A stretch of DNA of 64,000 nucleotides from an uncultured Clostridia bacterium (lineage in GTDB: Bacteria > Bacillota > Clostridia > Oscillospirales > Acutalibacteraceae), in NCBI GenBank assembly GCA_946187325.1, contig CAMHQC010000001.1, positions 1 through 64,000 on the forward strand. Direction: 5' to 3'. Each line of letters opens with the position of its first letter. Position 1 is the first letter of the stretch. Positions 16,952-24,828 of the stretch are shown in pieces. The position numbers and the translations under genes were made by a program. The notes beneath the pieces are model-generated. The model made no database searches. It saw nothing but the letters and a program-made list of their open reading frames with translations, and was not told where the DNA came from.

Positions 16952-16989
16952 TTATTTAATTATTATCCATAAAAGGCGGGTAGATATTT

Positions 16990-18507
16990 ATGGCAGATCA
17001 AACTATGTTTTCACAAATGTGGAAGGCGTATAGAGGTATAATTCTCCGTAGTATTGTTACCTCCTTTGGTTTAGATTTTATTGTACATGACCAACACGGC
17101 GGAGATGTAGATACAATTCACGGAGTTAGGGAAAGCGGAACCTATAAAAACCCTGTAAACGAAACAGCATATCAAAACCGTGGCAAATATAATAGTACAG
17201 ATTATCATCATAACGATGCTTATGATTCTACTATACGTTTAGCAAAAGAAAGCCACGCTTTTTTTGATGACGCATATGTTCCCGGAAATCGGATTTATTA
17301 TGGTAAAGCTTCCGGTCTGGGAACTGACCGCCGCGCCAACCTTGACCACGTTATCTCCGCACATGAAATTCACGATGACAGAGGTCGGGTTTTAGCGGGC
17401 TTAGACGGAGTTGATCTTGCAAACCAACCGCAAAACCTACAATTTACAAACGAACATTTAAATAAAAGCATGGGCGACAAGTCCATAGATGAATACATAA
17501 AATTGCGTGAAGAAAAAGGGAATCCTCTTCCTCCTGAAGTCGCTGAACAAATGAGGCTAATGGATTCCGAGGCAAGACGAGAATACGAACGCCGCATCAG
17601 CGAAGAGTATTACTCGAGTGATAGATTTTTAATTGATGCTGGAACAGCAGCGGTAAAAAAGGGCATCGAGATGGGATTGCGCCAGGCTCTAGGTTTTGTT
17701 TTTATTGAAATATGGTGTGCCTGTGAAGATGAGATTAAGGTGCTTCCTCCTAAATCTAATTTTAATGACTGTCTTGATGCAATAAAAACCGGCATAGCAA
17801 AAGGACTTAATAATACCAAATCAAAATATAAGGAGTTGGTTTCTCAGATAGAGCAAGGTTTTGCAGCAGGGTCATTATCAAGCTTAACCACAACCTTGAT
17901 TAATATTTTTGTTACTACTGACAAAAACACAGTTCGATATATCAGACAGGGATATACAATAATAGTGCAAGTTGGCAACATTCTTCTGAACAATCCTGAT
18001 AATCTGTTGCTCGGAGATCAACTTAAAGCCGCATTAGTTTCTTTAACAACAGGTGCAAGTGTATTAGCGGGAACGTTTGTGGGTAATCAAATTGCGAAAA
18101 CCCCTATTGGCAGCGACGAAAAGGTCGGCGGGATAGTTCAGAATTTTTGCGCATCTATGGTTAGTGGATTAATTTCATGTTCCCTTCTGGTTATGATAGA
18201 CAGAAGTAAGTTTATGCTTGCTCTGGTTGAGAAAATGAATGTGTACGGCACTATAGAAAATGAAATAAGCGAAACCTCCAACAAGTTTATTTCTATTGCA
18301 GCCGAAATCGCTCAGTATGATATAGCTGGTTTTACTGACCAGGTTAAAGAATTAAACTTATTTTCAAAACATATATTACAAGCTGATAACGATGAACTGC
18401 ACGAAATCCTGATTGATATGTATAACGAATATGATATTCCGTTGCCCTGGGACGGAGACTTTGATTCATTTATGGGCAACAGAGAAAATTCTCTGATTTT
18501 TGAGTAA
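16990..18507 (+). CDS. HNH-like nuclease with hydrophobic C-terminal region
   Basis: 505 residues. Residues about 115-165 read as an HNH/His-Me-finger core: RANLDHVISAHEIHDDRG, then DLANQPQNLQFTNEHLNKS, with the Asp-His pair, a central Asn and a final Asn/His. The C-terminal half has several glycine- and alanine-rich hydrophobic stretches, such as LVSLTTGASVLAGTFVGN and MVSGLISCSLLVMID, which could be amphipathic or membrane-inserting helices. I do not recognise the whole protein as a named family. It has its own promoter and is followed 12 bases later by a decayed membrane-protein gene, an arrangement suggesting a two-gene module. A nuclease coupled to membrane activity, as in defence or toxin systems, is inference only. 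Confidence 0.65.
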   Translation: MADQTMFSQMWKAYRGIILRSIVTSFGLDFIVHDQHGGDVDTIHGVRESGTYKNPVNETAYQNRGKYNSTDYHHNDAYDSTIRLAKESHAFFDDAYVPGNRIYYGKASGLGTDRRANLDHVISAHEIHDDRGRVLAGLDGVDLANQPQNLQFTNEHLNKSMGDKSIDEYIKLREEKGNPLPPEVAEQMRLMDSEARREYERRISEEYYSSDRFLIDAGTAAVKKGIEMGLRQALGFVFIEIWCACEDEIKVLPPKSNFNDCLDAIKTGIAKGLNNTKSKYKELVSQIEQGFAAGSLSSLTTTLINIFVTTDKNTVRYIRQGYTIIVQVGNILLNNPDNLLLGDQLKAALVSLTTGASVLAGTFVGNQIAKTPIGSDEKVGGIVQNFCASMVSGLISCSLLVMIDRSKFMLALVEKMNVYGTIENEISETSNKFISIAAEIAQYDIAGFTDQVKELNLFSKHILQADNDELHEILIDMYNEYDIPLPWDGDFDSFMGNRENSLIFE

Positions 18508-18519
18508 AAGGTTTTGCAT

Positions 18520-19412
18520 ATGATTTTTAAATTTTTTAAATGGCTTTTTTCTCTTATGAAAAAGCATCCTAAAGGTATTATCGCCGGAGCTGCCGGAATA
18601 GGCGCAGCCGGAGGAGGTGCCGGTTTGTTTGCCGCGAGGAAAGCAAAGAAAACAAATAAAAAAGCTTTAAAAATAAAACAAGATGCTCTCGACAAATATG
18701 ATTCCGAAAACAAAAAGACCGAGAAAAAATGAGTTGAACTGGGTAAAACAGAAAAAACAATAATTGATAGTTTTTCCCATTTTTCTGATTTAATGGAGCA
18801 GATTCAAGGACGCCCAAAATTTAAAACAAATATTTTTTCGGAAGTTAAACTACCAAATATAGAACTTAGTGAAATAAAGATACAGTCAGAAGAACTACAA
18901 ATGGCTTTCGCCGGAATCGGAGGCGTTGGTGCAGGGGCTCTCGCCGGTCTTGCTGCTTTCGGAGCAACTACAATTATTGCTGCGCCGGTTTGTATAGGTG
19001 CCGGAGCTGCACTTTGTGTTAAAGGATTCAGCTTAAGAAAGAAAGCAACAGAAAATGTAAAACAAGCAAAACAATTATCAAAAAGCGTTGATGAAATTGT
19101 CAATTACTTTGAAGAACTTCGACAGGCAGCGGATTCATTTAATGATTGCTTACAAGCCGTATTTGCAAGATACCGTGAATATGTAGAACGGGTTGAGATT
19201 ACCCTTTTACGAGAGACAGAATGGAAAAAGCTAACCAGTGCAGAAAAAAGGAAATAGAAAACACTGTACTATTAACACGCCTCCTTTACTCTATGGTACA
19301 AACAAACATTATTATTCAGCAGGAAAACGAAGATAAAATAGAATCTGTAAATAACAAAGGCATACTTACACTAAAAAAGAAAGCAGATAAAATGCTTGAT
19401 AAAACAAAATAA
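18520..19412 (+). pseudogene. Glycine-rich membrane protein gene broken by TGA and frameshift
   Basis: Three open stretches form one protein. The first (18520-18732) starts IFKFFKWLFSLMKK and has a glycine-zipper helix GIIAGAAGIGAAGGGAGLF. It stops at TGA 18730-18732, yet the same frame continues with VELGKTEKTIIDSFSHFSDL into the stretch at 18793-19257. That stretch has a second glycine-rich helix and a coiled coil. At the run of six A's near 19244-19249 the frame is lost; the -1 frame goes on with KEIENTVLLTRLLYSMVQ to a stop at 19412. Without lesions it would be about 297 residues with two hydrophobic glycine-rich segments. Two lesions in one gene argue for decay. Confidence 0.7.
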
Positions 19413-19420
19413 TATTAACA

Positions 19421-19457
19421 AGGCTGCACTCCGTTAAGGGGTACAGCCGATTTTTTG
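19421..19457 (+). terminator. Terminator of the HNH/membrane module
   Basis: AGGCTGCACTCC pairs imperfectly with GGGGTACAGCC across a short loop and is followed by GATTTTTTG. The terminator after the retron RT (21101-21140) begins with the same AGGCTGCACT. Confidence 0.8.
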
Positions 19458-19479
19458 TATTTAATATTAGATTTTTTTA

Positions 19480-19858
19480 TTGCGAATTCAAAAAGGTTGT
19501 GTTATCATATTTTTATCAGTACGGGCAGTCAGATTATCTTCCGATTGGTTCGTATGAAAATACGAGCGGCATCGTATTTTGTTACAACTTAATATTGATG
19601 CATCTAAGCGCGCACCCCATTCTCTGTGACAGCTTATGGCATAATCAGTATGTCTTTCAAAATCATTTATACTGATACTTTTTCATTATGAATTGCTGAT
19701 ACAAACAAAAGAGAAATTAGTGTGTAGCAAATTAGGCTTCTCTTGGGAAGTCAATAGATGCTGGTGTATAACGCGTCACTCGACTGCAACCTCTATTTAT
19801 TGTTATTGGAGTTTGGGAAGACCCCTCCGGGGGCCAATAACTTTAAGGAGGTGACAAC
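19480..19858 (+). ncRNA. Candidate retron msr-msd / structured leader
   Basis: About 380 bases without a gene, directly upstream of a retron-type operon, where the retron RNA is expected. Visible folds: AAAATACGA/TCGTATTTT (19557-19565 with 19572-19580), ATCAGTAT/ATACTGAT (19644-19651 with 19669-19676), AAGAGAA/TTCTCTT (19709-19715 with 19738-19744), GGCTTC/GAAGTC (19735-19752) and GTTATTGG/CCAATAAC (19802-19809 with 19834-19841) capping a CCCC/GGGG hairpin. TAGC at 19725-19728 could be the branch guanosine region. I could not settle the a1/a2 repeats inside this stretch, so the boundaries are approximate. Confidence 0.45.
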
Positions 19859-20086
19859 ATGAAGCTAGCGGACAATATTACTGTTATCATAAATGTTAAC
19901 GGTAATAATGACAATGTTAACTTTGGTAAGAAAGCATCTTCAAACCAAAGTAAACTCTCTGTGAAGATTATCTTAGCGATAATCGCTGGGGTTCTCGTAA
20001 TCACAGCCGTACTGACAGTGGCGCATATCTGCCCTGAAAAACTTGCTGGTTTTGTCCGTGTTTTAATCAGCTTGATAGGCGGATAA
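19859..20086 (+). CDS. Small single-helix membrane protein, candidate retron effector
   Basis: 75 residues with a textbook AAGGAGGTGACAAC before the ATG. The N-terminus is strand-like and Asn/Gly-rich (NITVIINVNGNNDNVNFG), then a basic turn, one transmembrane helix (VKIILAIIAGVLVITAVLTVA) and an amphipathic C-terminal helix. It lies between the structured leader and the retron reverse transcriptase, the position held by effector genes in several experimentally known retrons. In retrons such as Ec48 the effector is a small membrane protein that depolarises the cell. That this one does so is inference; it has one helix rather than two. Confidence 0.75.
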   Translation: MKLADNITVIINVNGNNDNVNFGKKASSNQSKLSVKIILAIIAGVLVITAVLTVAHICPEKLAGFVRVLISLIGG

Positions 20087-20114
20087 GCACCAGCATTTTA
20101 TTATGGAGATTATT

Positions 20115-21092
20115 ATGATAGATTATACTAAATGTCCGCTGTATAAATTAACCTCAAAGAAGATACTAAAACATTTATTAAGAATAAATGATAATAAATT
20201 TCTTAAACAGGATTTTTTAGCAACACAGTTTTCTCCCTACATAGACAGAAAGGGAAAGCCAAGATTAATAGAGCCACCCAAAAATGATGTCAAAATAATA
20301 CAGCGAAGAATAAAAAGAATGCTGTATAAAATTGATTTTCCTGATAATGTATTTTCAGGTGTTCCCAAAAGGTCTTACGCTCAAAACGCTTCGTATCACT
20401 CAGAATATCCGATAAAAAGTATGTATAAAATAGACCTTAGAGGATTCTTTCCTTCTATATCAAGAAATACAGTATATAACTTTTTTCTAAAGGAATTGCT
20501 GTGTTCCCCGGATATTGCAAAAATCCTCACAAATTTGACGACAGTTGATATAGAAAAAGCAAATTCTATTGATTTAGAGCAAATCCATCTTTTTCTTCAA
20601 TCAAAGAAGGTTAAGTGTACAAACCATTTGATTTCCGGCGCACCAACAAGTCAGATACTTTCATATTTAGTAAATCAAAATATGTTTAATGACTTACAAG
20701 CTATTTCAGATGCTAACAGAATAAAAATGAGTATTTATGTGGACGATGTTACTTTCTCAGGCAATTGTCACATTTCAAATAGATTCAGACAACAAGTCCT
20801 TAATATTGTAAAGAAATATAATTATAAAGTATCTAAAGAAAAAATAAAGTTCTATACAAAAGATTATCCTAAAACAGTAACAGGAGTAGTTATAAGCTCA
20901 AATAATAAAACAAAAATATCGAATCATATCCAACACGCAATTGTTTCTGATTTTAGGGTAATAAAATCAAATCCAAATGATGAAAACACAAAGAAACGAC
21001 TAAGAGGATACCTCTCTGCCGCAAGGCAAGTTGATAAAACCGCATTTCAAGGTATATATAATTATTTGTATCCTAAAAAAACAAAAAAATAA
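20115..21092 (+). CDS. Retron reverse transcriptase
   Basis: 325 residues from the ATG at 20115, with GGAG 6-7 bases upstream. RT blocks in order: YIDRKGKPRLIEPP (motif 0/1), YKIDLRGFFPSIS (catalytic Asp), HLISGAPTSQILSYL (motif 4), SIYVDDVTFSG (YVDD) and TVTGVVISSNNK, which carries the VTG triplet typical of retron RTs and their msr recognition region. The length (about 325) is typical of retrons, and there is no maturase or endonuclease domain, which excludes a group II intron. Strongly AT-rich. It is co-transcribed with the small membrane protein 28 bases upstream. Confidence 0.9.
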   Translation: MIDYTKCPLYKLTSKKILKHLLRINDNKFLKQDFLATQFSPYIDRKGKPRLIEPPKNDVKIIQRRIKRMLYKIDFPDNVFSGVPKRSYAQNASYHSEYPIKSMYKIDLRGFFPSISRNTVYNFFLKELLCSPDIAKILTNLTTVDIEKANSIDLEQIHLFLQSKKVKCTNHLISGAPTSQILSYLVNQNMFNDLQAISDANRIKMSIYVDDVTFSGNCHISNRFRQQVLNIVKKYNYKVSKEKIKFYTKDYPKTVTGVVISSNNKTKISNHIQHAIVSDFRVIKSNPNDENTKKRLRGYLSAARQVDKTAFQGIYNYLYPKKTKK

Positions 21093-21100
21093 TCATACAC

Positions 21101-21140
21101 AGGCTGCACTCTCAATTGAGGGCTCAGCCTGTTTTCTTTT
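21101..21140 (+). terminator. Terminator after the retron RT
   Basis: AGGCTG...CAGCCT stem with an inner CTCAATTGAG palindrome, followed by GTTTTCTTTT. Confidence 0.85.
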
Positions 21141-21167
21141 CCTCAGCAAGTTACCGGCAAGTTAAAC

Positions 21168-21302
21168 TCACGCCGTCTGTCTGCCGCCTAAAATCATTTC
21201 CAGGGTATTGGCGGCGTCGCGTTCGGCTTGGTCGACGGCGTGGACGTAGCGGTTAGTGGTCTTGAGCTGGGTGTGACCGAGGCGGCTCGCGACGTTGTGT
21301 AA
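21168..21302 (-). pseudogene. C-terminal remnant of a tyrosine recombinase
   Basis: On the minus strand the last 44 codons of an integrase are readable: NVASRLGHTQLKTTNRYVHA with the LGH box and the nucleophilic tyrosine, then ERDAANTLEMILGGRQ and a stop. There is no catalytic Arg or upstream part. It differs from the unit-1 integrase, so it belongs to another element, probably the retron-carrying island whose right end it marks. Confidence 0.75.
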
Positions 21303-21309
21303 GCCGCCA

Positions 21310-21411
21310 GCCGACCTGTTCGGGCATATAACCTCGGAAATCACGAAAAACTACTACGTCAAAAGAGATAACAATAAGCTGTCGGGGCTGACTGATGGAT
21401 TTAAAATATAA
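21310..21411 (+). pseudogene. C-terminal remnant of a unit-1-type integrase
   Basis: Reads ADLFGHITSEITKNYYVKRD, then NNKLSGLTDGFKI and a stop. This nearly matches the end of the integrase at 5132-6346 (ADLLGHTTSEITEIYYVKRD). Similarity continues into the non-coding sequence after it (TGATAATTTGCTATAT and ACAGTAAACAATGA-like blocks shared with about 6391-6460). Everything upstream of this piece has been lost; seven bases separate it from the opposite-strand remnant. Confidence 0.8.
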
Positions 21412-22067
21412 CAAAACAGATAAAAAATCGCCCTTTTGCTACAACGGTAGAAGTATGATAATTTGCTATATAGATGGCTCAAAATTTGAGCCACAGTAAA
21501 CAATGAAAAAGGTGTTTTTCAAAACGGGATTTATGACTAGGAGATTCAAACTAAAAAGCATTCTATTTTCCAACTCTGGCAAAGCCCTTATTATTAAATT
21601 CTGTAAGTGTTTAATAATAAGCAAAAACGAATGATTTGTGCGAGGTCGCATGTGCTGCAAAGGATTATGCTGTCGGTGCTGAAAATGCTGATGAGGTTAT
21701 TTTTGGGTTGCTGAAGTGAGCTGGAAATGGTGCTGACGGAGGGAGAGAAAACTGCGATAAAAAGTACGGCATTTTGCAGCAAAATGGGTGTGTTTTTTTG
21801 AAAATCAGGGTATAAAAAAGTACAGCAAATCGGGTTAAATTCGCAGCACTTCTATTGAACACAATAGAAAATTGTAAATGTCGGTTTTGAAATCTGTTTT
21901 ATGGACGGTTGAAAATCGGTTAAGAATAGGCTCTCTGAAATGGTTTTCGGAGAGCTTTTTCAGAGGTTCAAAACCTTTGCTGAACTATTGATGATCTTGT
22001 GAAATCTTTTCGGAATTTTGTCCTCTTTTTCGAAAAATAACTGTCTGAAAAGTTTCAGAAACGGGTA
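21412..22067. other. Non-coding region after integrase remnants
   Basis: No gene is supported. The first 120 bases resemble the sequence downstream of the intact integrase. A short frame ending in EVACAAKDYAVGAENADEVIF (about 21650-21718) might be a coding relic, but nothing identifies it. Confidence 0.35.
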
Positions 22068-22069
22068 AC

Positions 22070-22103
22070 AAAAAATGGCTTGAAACGGAAGTTTCAAACC
22101 ATT
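22070..22103 (-). terminator. Minus-strand terminator below the tRNA-Trp fragment
   Basis: AATGG plus TTGAAAC (22074-22086) pairs with GTTTCAA plus CCATT (22091-22103); on the minus strand this is followed by TTTTTTG. It probably terminated the tRNA transcript. Confidence 0.65.
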
Positions 22104-22145
22104 GAAAAGCTATATAGAATGCGGACTCGCGGTCAGTCGTTCACG

Positions 22146-22183
22146 TTTGGAGACCGCTGCTCTACCAACTGAGCTATACCCCT
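22146..22183 (-). other. 5' half of tRNA-Trp (CCA anticodon), truncated
   Basis: On the minus strand: acceptor strand AGGGGTA, D arm GCTCAGTTGGTAGAGC, anticodon stem GCGGT and loop CTCCAAA. The matching ACCGC, T arm and acceptor 3' strand do not follow, so it is a tRNA gene cut at the anticodon loop, as expected when recombination within a tRNA target is not restored. Confidence 0.75.
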
Positions 22184-22525
22184 GTATATGTGTTAAATTG
22201 TTTTCGCTGCAAGCCTTTTTGCCTGCGAGAAGTATCATACCACAAACGCACACCAAAAGACAAGATTTTTTGAAAAATAGTGGTGCTTGTTCGCCAAGTT
22301 TTTTGAACGGTCGTAAATTGTCGAATATTTAAACGACGTAAAAGGAAAGGAGTTACTTCGGCTTAGCTCAGAATGACATATCTTTCTCCAAAAGAGCAGT
22401 GCTTGTTGACCTCATTTTCCTTGTACTGAGACCGCTGCTTATGCAACATTTTAGAGTAGGTTATTCCTGCTCTTTTTCTTTTCGCTGCATTCGGGCTGTG
22501 AGAAGAAACTATTGAGTAATTTTTA
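22184..22525. other. Gene-free region upstream of the type I locus
   Basis: I see no gene in these 340 bases, only T-rich and short imperfect repeats. The type I promoter is at the right end. Confidence 0.4.
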
Positions 22526-22554
22526 TTGAAATCGCAAACTTGATTTGTTATAAT
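22526..22554 (+). promoter_or_regulatory. Promoter of the type I restriction locus
   Basis: TTGAAA (22526-22531), 17-bp spacer, TATAAT (22549-22554), about 70 bases before hsdM. Confidence 0.75.
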
Positions 22555-22622
22555 TATCATGGAGTAAAATTTTTACATATTTGACGAATGATGTCAAAAA
22601 GGGGAAAGCAAGAGGGAACAAT

Positions 22623-24131
22623 ATGGTAACAGGTGAGTTAAAAAATAAAATTGACGCGTTGTGGGACATTTTCGCGGCGGGAGGAATCGTTAACCCGCTA
22701 GATGTCATTGAGCAGATAACATACCTTATGTTTATCCGCGACCTTGACGACGCGGACAACATCCGCGCAAAGGAGAGCTCTATGCTCGATTTGCCCTACA
22801 AGAGCATTTTTGCCGACGAGGTAGAGATCGGCGAGCGCAAGGTCAACGGTCAGCAGCTCAAGTGGTCGGTGTTCCACGACTATCCTGCGGGTCAGATGTA
22901 CTCCGTTATGCAGGAGATGGTTTTCCCGTTCATAAAGAATCTTCACGGAGACAAAAATAGCGCATACTCCAAATATATGGATGACGCTATTTTCAAAATC
23001 CCGACTCCTCTCATGCTGTCGAAGGTGGTTGACTCCCTCGACGGTATCTATGAGCTTATGAGTAAAGATGAGTCCAAGGACGTCCGCGGAGATACATACG
23101 AGTATATGCTCGGTAAAATCGCCAGCGCGGGACGCAACGGTCAGTTCCGCACGCCCCGTCACATCATCCGTATGATGGTTGAGCTTATGCAGCCCAAGCC
23201 GGAGGATGTGATCTGTGATCCCGCTTGCGGAACATCTGGATTTTTAGTAACAGCAAGCGAGTACTTAAAAGAAAAACATAAAGAGGATATATTCTTCAGC
23301 AAAAAGAACAAAGAGCATTATATGAACTCGATGTTCTACGGATACGATATGGACAGGACGATGCTGCGCATCGGCGCGATGAATATGATGACTCACGGAA
23401 TCGAGAATCCGTCCATCGAGTACCGCGACAGCCTTTCCGACCAGAATATCGACAAGGACAAGTACAGCCTTATCCTCGCGAATCCGCCGTTCAAGGGCAG
23501 CCTTGACTACGACATAGTTTCAACTGATTTGCTTAAAGTCTGTAAGACTAAGAAAACCGAGCTTCTCTTCCTCGCGCTTTTCCTCAGAATGCTGAAGGTC
23601 GGCGGCCGATGCGCGTGCATCGTACCCGACGGCGTACTCTTCGGCTCGTCAAAGGCGCATCAGGCGATCCGCAAGTCGCTGATCGAGGACAACCGCCTTG
23701 AGGCTGTTATCTCCATGCCCTCGGGCGTGTTCAAGCCCTACGCGGGCGTAAGCACCGGAATCCTGATTTTTACAAAGACAGGTCACGGCGGCACGGACAA
23801 GGTTTGGTTCTACGATATGCAGGCGGACGGCTTTTCGCTCGACGACAAGCGCGCCGAGGTAAGCGAGAACGACATCCCCGACATAATCGAGCGCTTTAAA
23901 AATCTCGACAAAGAGGAGAGCCGCGAGCGCACGGAAAAATCCTTCTTTTTACCAAAGGACGAGATCGCCAAAAACGGCTATGACCTCAGTATCAACAAGT
24001 ACAAAAAGGTCGAGTATATTCCCGTCGAATACCCGCCCACAAGCGAGCTTTTGGCAGAGCTGAAAGACCTGCAGGCGGAGATTTCCAAAGGATTAAATGA
24101 GCTAGAGAAATTATTAAAGGACGAACCATGA
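22623..24131 (+). CDS. hsdM: Type I restriction-modification methyltransferase subunit
   Basis: 502 residues. The ATG at 22623 is chosen because GAGGGA precedes it and the homologous start is MVTGELKNKIDALWDIFA. An N-terminal helical domain (IEQITYLMFIRDLDD) is followed by the N6-adenine methyltransferase core with VICDPACGTSGFLVTA (motif I) near residue 200 and LILANPPFKGSL (motif IV, NPPF) near residue 290. The partner genes hsdS and hsdR lie downstream, but with foreign genes between them. Intact; GC-richer than the inserted genes. Confidence 0.95.
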   Translation: MVTGELKNKIDALWDIFAAGGIVNPLDVIEQITYLMFIRDLDDADNIRAKESSMLDLPYKSIFADEVEIGERKVNGQQLKWSVFHDYPAGQMYSVMQEMVFPFIKNLHGDKNSAYSKYMDDAIFKIPTPLMLSKVVDSLDGIYELMSKDESKDVRGDTYEYMLGKIASAGRNGQFRTPRHIIRMMVELMQPKPEDVICDPACGTSGFLVTASEYLKEKHKEDIFFSKKNKEHYMNSMFYGYDMDRTMLRIGAMNMMTHGIENPSIEYRDSLSDQNIDKDKYSLILANPPFKGSLDYDIVSTDLLKVCKTKKTELLFLALFLRMLKVGGRCACIVPDGVLFGSSKAHQAIRKSLIEDNRLEAVISMPSGVFKPYAGVSTGILIFTKTGHGGTDKVWFYDMQADGFSLDDKRAEVSENDIPDIIERFKNLDKEESRERTEKSFFLPKDEIAKNGYDLSINKYKKVEYIPVEYPPTSELLAELKDLQAEISKGLNELEKLLKDEP

Positions 24132-24805
24132 AATTAAAACATGTTTTTAAAATATCCAATGATTTATTAGCCTTATTCAACAAGAAAAACTACGAGCCGA
24201 TTGTATTAGATATTATGAATCTCTCAAAGATAACATTTCCAAATACATACTCTATGGTATTAGATCAATCTGCTGGTCAATGTGATTTTATTGATACTAT
24301 TACTGGAGAAAAGTTTGATGCAAAACTGCCTTTCCGAAAAGAGCAAATTCAGTTATTAACGGACGGAAAGAAACACCATCCTGAATTTGAAAAGTGGATT
24401 GAAGAAATGCATAGAGAAGCAGCGGAGTTTAATCCTGTTTTCATTCGTAATAATCCCGATTATATAGTTAATTTAAAACTATATAGTATTATGAAAAAGC
24501 AAATACTCAGAGATAAAAAAGATGAAAACATTGTTTTCTTTTTGCCATATCCAATTTCACTAAGTATTAAGGATAGTGTTTTTTTGCAATTCGCGGCTGA
24601 TTACATTAGTACAATATTAGATAAGATAAAAGAGGAGATAGACCTCGATGATAGAAATATCTATATAATTTATCCTTCGTCTGAAAAAAACTGTTTTGTT
24701 TTGCGGAGTACTGACGATAGTTATTTTAAAGAGTATATTTATTATGGAAAAGTAGAAAAATATTTTTCACATGAAGTTGTTAATGTAAATGTGTCAGAAG
24801 AATAA
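24128..24805 (+). CDS. Unknown protein inserted between hsdM and hsdS
   Basis: 225 residues. The start overlaps the hsdM stop (ATGA) and has AAGGA upstream, so it is translationally coupled to hsdM. AT-rich, alpha/beta, no signal or membrane segment. Visible blocks are LDQSAGQCDFIDTITGEKFD, FRKEQIQLLTDGKKHHPEF and ENIVFFLPYPISLSIKDSV. I do not recognise a family. Its coupling to hsdM suggests it works with the restriction complex or is a cargo gene exploiting its expression. Confidence 0.7.
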   Translation: MKLKHVFKISNDLLALFNKKNYEPIVLDIMNLSKITFPNTYSMVLDQSAGQCDFIDTITGEKFDAKLPFRKEQIQLLTDGKKHHPEFEKWIEEMHREAAEFNPVFIRNNPDYIVNLKLYSIMKKQILRDKKDENIVFFLPYPISLSIKDSVFLQFAADYISTILDKIKEEIDLDDRNIYIIYPSSEKNCFVLRSTDDSYFKEYIYYGKVEKYFSHEVVNVNVSEE

Positions 24806-24828
24806 ACTAAAAAACGTGAGGGAAAAAT

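Noticed and set aside
18727-18735. TGA read as selenocysteine in the membrane-protein gene
   Set aside because: No hairpin of SECIS type was seen after it, the position is in a Lys-rich linker, and a second lesion in the gene supports decay.
19859-20086. Region as the reverse-transcribed msd of the retron
   Set aside because: It has a strong ribosome site and a clear membrane-protein translation, and no long palindrome as expected for an msd; kept as a gene, with the bracketing repeat reported separately.
22102-22332. Plus-strand ORF of 76 codons
   Set aside because: It runs antisense through the tRNA-Trp fragment and has no ribosome site.
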